A stretch of 6,517 nt of DNA from Chloroflexota bacterium (GTDB taxonomy: Bacteria; Chloroflexota; Anaerolineae; J102): assembly GCA_003353825.1 (NCBI GenBank), contig PIVW01000337.1, forward strand, positions 1 through 6,517, in the 5' to 3' direction. Positions 1 to 6,500 of the stretch are shown here, piece by piece. Position numbers and translations under genes: made by a program. The notes under the pieces are model-generated. The model searched no databases, was not told the origin of the DNA, and saw only the letters and a list, made by a program, of their open reading frames with translations. Numbering within the stretch: position 1 is the stretch's first letter; each line of letters starts with the position of its first letter.

Positions 1-173
1 TCGGCGACGATGTGATAGCTGCCGGTCTGGCGTGCCTGTGCCAGGGCAGATGAGATCGGATCAGAAGAAGCAGGCTCGGTATAGCCACTGAGGGCCAAGA
101 CCAGGCCACCGGCAAACAGAACGGTCATGACCAGTGCCAGGGTGAATAAGGTGATGCGGCGTGTGTAGTTCAT
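1..173 (-). CDS. N-terminus of a secreted or membrane-anchored protein (3'-truncated), function unknown
   Basis: An ATG at 173..171 opens a frame that continues through the left edge, with 57 complete codons visible. The product begins MNYTRR (basic n-region), followed by a hydrophobic stretch at about residues 7-28 (ITLFTLALVMTVLFAGGLVL and AL). This is a signal peptide or N-terminal anchor, with a possible cleavage after VLA (residue 27). The following residues, about 30-57, are polar and end in QARQTGSYHIVA. The start is supported by AAGGA at 185..181, placed 7 nt before the ATG. The gene lies on the same strand as the giant surface-protein gene and 353 bp behind it. The mature start 'ALAQARQTGSYHIVA' loosely recalls the beginnings of large cell-surface proteins of Chloroflexota, but too little is visible to name a family. 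The coding call is strong; the function is unassigned. Confidence 0.85.
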   Translation of the reverse strand, partial: MNYTRRITLFTLALVMTVLFAGGLVLALSGYTEPASSDPISSALAQARQTGSYHIVA

Positions 174-180
174 GATTCTG

Positions 181-185
181 TCCTT
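181..185 (-). promoter_or_regulatory. Shine-Dalgarno sequence of the downstream secreted-protein gene
   Basis: On the minus strand this reads AAGGA, 7 nt upstream of the ATG at 173. Motif and spacing fit a standard ribosome binding site. They decide the start of this partial gene, because the signal peptide begins exactly there. Confidence 0.75.
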
Positions 186-206
186 GCTATTGGGGATGAT
201 CAAGTC

Positions 207-230
207 GGATTGTGAAGTGTGGATTGCGAA
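207..230. repeat. Pair of 10-bp direct repeats upstream of the secreted-protein gene
   Basis: GGATTGTGAA (207-216) and GGATTGCGAA (221-230) match at 9 of 10 positions with a 14-bp period. On the minus strand they read TTCRCAATCC and lie 34-57 bp before the ATG at 173. They could be a tandem regulator-binding site in the leader of that gene, but a two-copy match of this size could also be chance. No convincing -10/-35 pair was found beside them. Confidence 0.3.
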
Positions 231-270
231 TTAGTCGCCAAACTCTCTGGGGCTGAACAATATGAACATT

Positions 271-278
271 CATGCTTT
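271..278. repeat. Candidate target-site duplication, left copy
   Basis: CATGCTTT directly abuts the outer inverted repeat at 279 and matches CATGCCTT at 521-528 in 7 of 8 positions. It is suggestive of an 8-bp duplication made on insertion, with one later substitution, but is too short to prove it. Confidence 0.4.
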
Positions 279-520
279 GTAACTACTCAGGTGTCATTGC
301 GAGGAGCGTTTTTTGCGACGAAGCAATCTCCAAGCCGGCAGAATGCAGTCATTATAACTAGGAGATTGCTTCGCTAAAAGACAGTTCTAGATGTTCAGAA
401 AAAGATTTTGACTTTTGGCCTGATTCTCACGCTTGTCGGGAGGCTACTTTGTCCAAAAGATTATCTGAAGGTCTATCGCAATGACATATGTGAGGGTTTC
501 TGCTATAGCTTAGTAGTTAC
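279..520. mobile_element. MITE-like non-coding palindromic element with nested inverted repeats
   Basis: Three inverted repeats lie concentrically. The outer pair is GTAACTACT (279-287) with AGTAGTTAC (512-520), 9 bp. The middle pair is TGTCATTGCGA (292-302) with TCGCAATGACA (476-486), 11 bp. The inner pair is CGAAGCAATCTCC (319-331) with GGAGATTGCTTCG (361-373), 13 bp. All three are perfect. The flanks CATGCTTT (271-278) and CATGCCTT (521-528) match at 7 of 8 positions and could be a target-site duplication. The element is 242 bp, has no coding capacity and so would need a transposase supplied from elsewhere. The halves are unequal: between inner and middle repeats the left side has 16 bp and the right side 102 bp. 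The nested order makes chance unlikely, but the outer boundary rests on a 9-bp match and is less sure than the 292-486 core. Confidence 0.6.
293..373. repeat. Dispersed 'GTCATTGCGAGGAGCG ... GAAGCAATCTCC' palindromic repeat, partial copy
   Basis: The left half reads GTCATTGCGAGGAGCG (293-308), a T-run and TGCGACGAAGCAATCTCC (314-331). The right half begins GGAGATTGCTTCG (361-373), pairing perfectly over 13 bp across a 29-nt loop (332-360), and then diverges. In my recollection this motif is an abundant intergenic palindrome in genomes of several unrelated phyla. The right half here is incomplete: after GCTTCG one expects TCGC and the complement of the left arm, but the sequence becomes CTAAAAG. 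As RNA, either strand could fold into the 13-bp stem. It has no U-tract directly after the stem, so it is not a canonical intrinsic terminator. Confidence 0.65.
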
Positions 521-528
521 CATGCCTT
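521..528. repeat. Candidate target-site duplication, right copy, overlapping the stop codon of the giant gene
   Basis: CATGCCTT directly abuts the outer inverted repeat ending at 520. Its last two bases, 527-528, belong to the TAA stop (529..527) of the surface-protein gene. If this is a true duplication, the element landed at the very end of the coding region without changing the protein. Confidence 0.4.
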
Positions 529-3500
529 ACTGTAAGATCAGAGGTAGCAAGATACGGATGGGAGCCTGATGCACGCGCAGGGGTGGGGTTAGGGGTTCGA
601 CATTGCCTGCCCGGTCGGTGGCGCGGCTGCGCAGGGCCAGGGTGTCGGTGGTGACAGGCCTTTCCATCGCCCACAGCATGGCACCTTCCGGCAACTGATC
701 GGCGGGTGGCAGGTCCACACCATGGGCTGCCAATAGGGCTTCTGCATCCTCACCCAATAAGGCACTCTCCCAGCTGTTGCCGCCATTGACACTGACGTCA
801 ACCGCGGCCACACCCCAGCCATCCAGGGCTATGCCCCAGATCAGGATGTGGTCGCCATGGGAGAGGATGCTCGAGGTGGGCGACAGGCTGTCCACTGTCA
901 CCAGGGTGGCATCTGAAGCAGAGCCCACATTGCCGGCCACGTCAACGGCGCGCACCCGTAGACTGTGTTGCACGCCCTCTTGTTCAGGCAGGCGCCAGCT
1001 CAGATACCAGCGCACGCTGCCCTCGTCATCGCCTTGCTGCCTGAGCGAGGTCTGCAGCCAGGGACCGTCATCGATCTGCAGTTCTACCCGAGCGAGAGCG
1101 CCGCCTGCGGGATAGGGGTCGGATGCGGAGCCGCTGAGGCGCACCTGCCGCCCAGCCAGCACAGGGTTCGCCAGTGCAAGGGAGGCTGAGGGAGGGACAT
1201 TGTCCACGGTTACGACTTGAGGCTTGAGTTCACTGGCATGGCCATACCTGTCCACAGCTCGTGCCGCCAGTTCAACCTCCTGCCCTTCTGCAGGTACGTC
1301 CACCTCCGCACTCCATCTCTTGCTGCCCTGGGCTCTCTGCCAGGGGCCGCCATTCACCTGCACTTCCACCCAGGCCACGCCTCCGCCGCCGGCGTCGCTT
1401 GCCCAACCATACACCCGTCGGGGGCCGCTGCGCAGGGTGGCGTCCTGAGCTGGCAAGTCGAATCTCAGCTCAGGTGCACGGCTGTCTACAGCATGGCTGA
1501 GCTCTCGTAAGGCTAGATCGGGCTCACTGGGCTCTACATCGGCGCGCACTTCCGCGGTCACGGTGACCACATCTGTGCCTGCCAGATCCTCGGCCAGTCG
1601 GGCAGTGATTGTGACGGGCTTGCTCAGACCTGGTTGCAAGCGGCCCAGGTCGATGAACCAGCGGTCACCCTGGCTCTGTACCTGTTCCTGGGGCCAGCCC
1701 GTCAGTTCTTCCAGCAAGAGGCCGGTACTGCCCTGAACCAGGAGTATTGCCCGTTCCAACGGCTCGGGGTCATCATTCGCGACCTGGAACACGTAGCGCA
1801 CCTGGCTGTTGGGACCGGGGGGCAGGCCATAGATGTCGGGGCTGCTCACTCGTACTTCCATGTGGTGAGCTTGAGGCTGACCGGCATTGGGGTCAATGCC
1901 CTGTGCCAGATCAGGCCAGCTGTAGGCTCGCTGCCAGGGACCTGAGAGAGGATTCAATGCAGAGGGCAGGACACTCTGCACATGCCCACCCTCACTCTGC
2001 ATGGATCCTACGAGCTGTATTGCTCCATTTACCGCCAACGCCGCCCGGCTGATACGCACTTCAGTGTCGCCATTGGCGCCGTGTCCATGCAAAAAGCCGG
2101 GATCGTCGACCTCTTCCCAATTGCCGTCATTTATGTAGCGGAATAAGACATGCCCATCGAATCCGGAAACCAGGACGTAGTCTGCGGCAAAGGGCAGGCT
2201 CAGGCCTGGATTCTCGAAGGCGCTGGTCGTGCCCCCTGGTTGTGTGTCGAAGTGGAGCATGCCCGTGCCATCCGGACCCCACAGCGGGCCCTGCCATCCG
2301 TAGTATAGGTACTGCTCATCCCAGGTCGTGTACAGGTCATACACACCCCGGGGACGGGGGTCCCGACCCAACAGCTCGGTGGCCGGGTGCCACTCGCCAC
2401 GACGGATGCCGAGGTAGCCGTCCACCTGCACCGAACTCTGCCAGGGCGGACCGGACAGGGCTGCAGCTGACAATCCCCCACCACTTTCGGCATACCAGGG
2501 GCCGAAATGGTCTGTGACCTGGTTGTTTAGAGCATCTACGGTGGAGACATGCACGTACCAGGTGCCCGCTCCCGGGAGAGTGGCGCTGTAGCTGACGCCG
2601 CTCGCTTTCTCACTGTCTGTTGGCACTGTGTTTGTGAACTGATCGACCGCCACCCAGACCTCGGCCTGACCGCTGCCATCCCTGGGCTGCACCCAGCTCA
2701 GCTCTATGCTGCCAAGCGCTGCCACATGGCTGCCCTGCGAGGGGCTGATCGCAAGTAAGTCGATCAGACCCGAGCCCTGGTTGTCTACCACCACTGTGGC
2801 CGGTTGCACCACGACATTGCCCGCCCGATCCTCGACACGGATTCGCAGGGGGTAGCTGGCGTAATCACTGTTGGCGCCAGGCGTCCAGTCGTAGCTCCAG
2901 GCGCCAGCACTCAACTGCCCAGGCTCATAGGTATAACCTCCATCATCACTGACGGCCACCGATATCAGGCCGCTCGTGTCATCACTGGCCGTGCCCGATA
3001 ACGTCACGGCGCCGGTGACCACAACAGTTGGTGGGGTAAAACTGAGTGTTGGCGACTGCGTGTCCAGCACCAAGGTTGCGGTGGTTTCCACACTGGACGT
3101 CGGGCCCTGGCTGCGGCTGGCACGCATGGTCAGGGCATGTTCCCCCTCTCCGCTCAACGTCACCTGCTTACGCCAGCTGGTGGCCAGGGCGGTGTCATCG
3201 GCCAATGTGGCCATGTCCTGCGACACGCCATCCACCAAGACTTCCACCTGGCCCTCGCCTGCCTGCTCCTGGAAGTGCACATAGCCCTTGAGGAGGACAC
3301 TGCCGGTTTTCACCGCTCTGCCAGGCAGGGGATTAGTCAACGCCGCTTCGTTCTGCGTTGTCGCTACCGACACCAATAGCGGCAGCGCCTGTCCCACATT
3401 ACCTGCTTGGTCCACTGCTTTGGCGCTTATGACATGGTAACCATTCCCCAACGCCACAGCGCTTTCATAACGCTGCCAACCTCCCTCGCTGGCCACGGTG

Positions 3501-6500
3501 ATGGATCGCGTTGCCGTAACAACGGTGCCATCTACTTCGAAGAAGGCGGAGCCGATGTTGTAGCTTGTTTCGCCGGGCATGCCGGTAGCTACCCAATCGC
3601 TCACATCCATCTGCAATGATATTGCCGGCGCACTGGTGTTGCTATTACCGCCTGGAGAAACCAACCGTACCTGCGGACGCGTGCCGTCGGCGATGAATGA
3701 TGAACGGTACCAGTCGCGGGCCTGGTTACTGACATTGCCCACGCTATCTGCCGCTCGGGTGTACAGGCGGTAGAGCCCATCGCCATCGTTTGGTTTGATG
3801 GTCGTTGTGTAGTAAGAACCTGGCTGGCCTGATGTAAACAGTTCCGAACTCTGCCAACTCGTGGGCAGCGTTTGCTCGGGACTCTGGCCGGCATCATTCA
3901 CGAATACCAGGCCCACATCCACCGAGGCTATGCCGGCGCTGCCCAGGCCACAAGAGTTGCCCTGCAGGCCCAGCAGCAGGGTGGCAGGCATGGCCAACAA
4001 CTCGCGATAACCCATGTCCGCTCTCGCCCCACCACCCGTTGCTACCTCTGTGACTTCGTAGGGCGGTATGGCATCCAGGGCCGGCGAACTCGTGGTCAGG
4101 CGGAAGTCTCCGTTCTCCCCATCCACAAATCCGGGGTCTCCACTGCGCTCACCCTGACCGACCGTCACACTGCCTTTGTAGTCCGCACAGTTGTTCATGC
4201 ACCAACTCTCGTTAGTATTGCCCAGCAGGTTGTAGGCATTGAAGATCTGGCCGCCTGCACTGTTGTCAAAGCCGATGTCGTTCTGGGCCACGATGTTGTA
4301 GCGGGCATTCAGCCAGCTTCTCTCTCCTGAGACCTGCACACCTGCGCCGAAGTTCTGCACGATGGTGTTGAAGCTGAGGCTGCCGCTGGAGTCCGCCTCG
4401 AAGCGCACCCCGGCATTACCATTGCCGGCCGTGCTCGCCAACGGCGACTGCCCACCGATGATGTTGCGTGTGATCGTGATCTGGTTGGAGGCGCCGGTGA
4501 CGCGAATACCAGCATCGCCAGCTTCGGAGCCGCCATCTGTGATGGTGAAACCGATCACCTCAACATGCGTCACCCCATCCAGTGTCAGCACCGAATCGTC
4601 CGCACCATCGATGATGCTCTGTTCCGCTCCGCTACCCACCAGGCGGATGCCACTCTTCAGCGCCACGTTCTCTTCATAGACCATGGCGCCGATATCGCCG
4701 CCATCTACACCCACCGTCCACATGCCTGGCAGATCGGGTACGTTGTCGATGGCGTCTTGAATTGTGTCAAAGGCCGTTACCTGCCATTCCAGACCGTCAT
4801 TCAGGCACTGCTCGCAGTAGGCTTTGCCGGCATAGACCGATGCTTCCGCCGCCTGCGCATAGCCCAGATCCACGCGCACACCACTCCCCGGGGGCGCCGG
4901 ATCACTGGGATCACCGGCATCCACCGCAGGCGAATCACCCTGCAGGCGGTAGTCATGGTTGCTCACATCCAGGAAGCGGGGGTCTGCAAATATCTCGCCC
5001 ACGCCCGGCTGGTCCACGACTACGCCGTCTATTTCGAAATCACTGGTGTTACGCCAGTAGGCATTGAAGTTGTGTAACACCCGCTGTGGCTGTGTGCCGG
5101 GACAGCCACTGGTTTCAAAGCTCAGCCCCACCTGCTGCTGGAAGGCCAGAATGCTGTTGCGCATATCCAGGCTACCGCACGGCTCTGCCACGACGCCGTT
5201 GTCATTACTGACTATCGTGTTGTTTACAAGGGTCGCTAAGGCTTCACTGCCGCTGACATTGACTGCCGTGCCCGTATTGCGCACGATCAGCCGTTTCAGG
5301 CTCACCTCACTCCCATCCTCTACCTGGATTCCGTCCGCCGTGTCTTCTCCTGCCAGCGTCATCAAAGCCAGCGCCGTGTCTTTGGCATTCTCCGCACTCA
5401 CCAGATAACCACCTGTCGCATCGGGCGGCGCCAGCACCGTCAGCCCGGCGCCACTGCCGAAGACCTGCACGCCATGCACCAGGGCGATGCGCTCGCGGTA
5501 CAGGCCGGGCTCCACCAACACTCTTAGTGCACCGCTGTCGATGCCCTCCTGGATGCTGCTGTAGGCGTCCTCGCCCCAGGTGCGGCCGTCGTTGCCACAG
5601 CTCTCACAATAGGTGGCATCCACGTACACCGGCGCCCGGTAGCTGTAATAGCCCAGGTCCTTACTATCGTTGGCCTGACCTATGGCCGCAGAACCGGCGC
5701 CAAGCCGGAATATATCTTCCTCCACATTGAGGAACTGGGCGTTCTGCACGGTCATGTGCACGCCAACAGGGGCACTCTGCCAATCACTGTTAAGACCATT
5801 CTTGCTGGCAAAGCCATTGCTCAAGGTCAGGACGGGGTTCTGGCTGCTGCTGTCGGTCCACCAGAATGGTAGGGGGGCGGCATTGGCCAAGGCCACGAAC
5901 AAGTTGTCCTGCAGGAAGATATAGTTCTTGAGCAGGCCGCCGGGATCGTTGGCCACCAGGGTCACATCTGAGGCATCGGCCACGAGGGTGTTGTGCCGCA
6001 GCCATAGGGCGGAGAGGAAGGCGTCGATGGCCGTACTGCCGGCGATATCCTGGTTGAACAGCACATGTTTGATCACGATATTGCGCCCATCACTTACATC
6101 GGGGTCTGTAGTCGCCAGGCCACCGCGGTTTGCAACGATGCCGGTCAGAGCGTTATAGATGGTGAGATTCTCGATGGTCACACCCTCGATGTTGGCATAG
6201 GTATTTGACACTTCCTCAAGGGGTAGAATGGTGATGCCGGTGCCCCCCTGCGCGTCCAGGAAAACCGCATCCGGATCGCTCCCGCGTAGCGTCAGGTAAT
6301 CCTGGCCGGCATGGATCACCGCCGAGTTGTACACCCCTGCGGCCACCTCGATGGTGTCGCCAAACCAGGCGATATCCAGGGCTGACTGCAGGGTGTCGAA
6401 GGCATCGATGCCCCAACTACGGCCATCATTAGCGCAGGCTGTGCAGAAGTCGTCATCCACGTAGCGCACGGTTGCCAGGCTCGCCAGTTGGAAGCGCCAG

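Larger units (their letters stand above)
174..526. other. Intergenic region between the two minus-strand genes
   Basis: This 353-bp gap holds, from the downstream gene outward, the ribosome binding site (181-185), the 10-bp direct repeats (207-230), and the MITE-like element (279-520) with its flanking CATGC-containing repeats. No further open reading frame, tRNA or canonical rho-independent terminator is visible. It is more AT-rich than the genes around it. Confidence 0.7.

Noticed and set aside
186..260. Sigma-70 type promoter for the downstream gene
   Set aside because: Minus-strand candidates such as TTGTTC or TTCACA pair only with poor -10 boxes at suboptimal spacing.
319..373. Rho-independent terminator for the giant gene
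   Set aside because: The 13-bp stem has a 29-nt loop and is followed by TCGCAAAAAA on the minus strand and CTAAAAG on the plus strand, with no U-tract after the stem in either direction.
412..459. 7-bp inverted repeat CTTTTGG / CCAAAAG
   Set aside because: Seven bases with a 34-nt loop are expected by chance in an AT-rich 350-bp region, and the stem is weak.
279..520. CRISPR array or tRNA gene in the gap
   Set aside because: The repeats are inverted and nested, not regularly spaced direct repeats, and no cloverleaf or anticodon arm can be drawn.
530..700. Sortase LPxTG signal or C-terminal transmembrane anchor
   Set aside because: The end has LLPLILQ with no LPxTG, no hydrophobic helix of membrane length and no basic tail.
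3872..5077. Long plus-strand open frames (152 codons at 3872-4330; 170 codons at 4565-5077)
   Set aside because: They lie antisense within the coherent, domain-rich minus-strand gene. Their translations show no recognisable domain and they have no ribosome binding site I can support; GC-rich coding DNA commonly yields such frames.
6467..6469. GTG as the true start of the giant protein
   Set aside because: The frame is open for 16 more codons to the window edge, there is no Shine-Dalgarno before the GTG, and it falls within the first beta-helix entry motif with no signal peptide.
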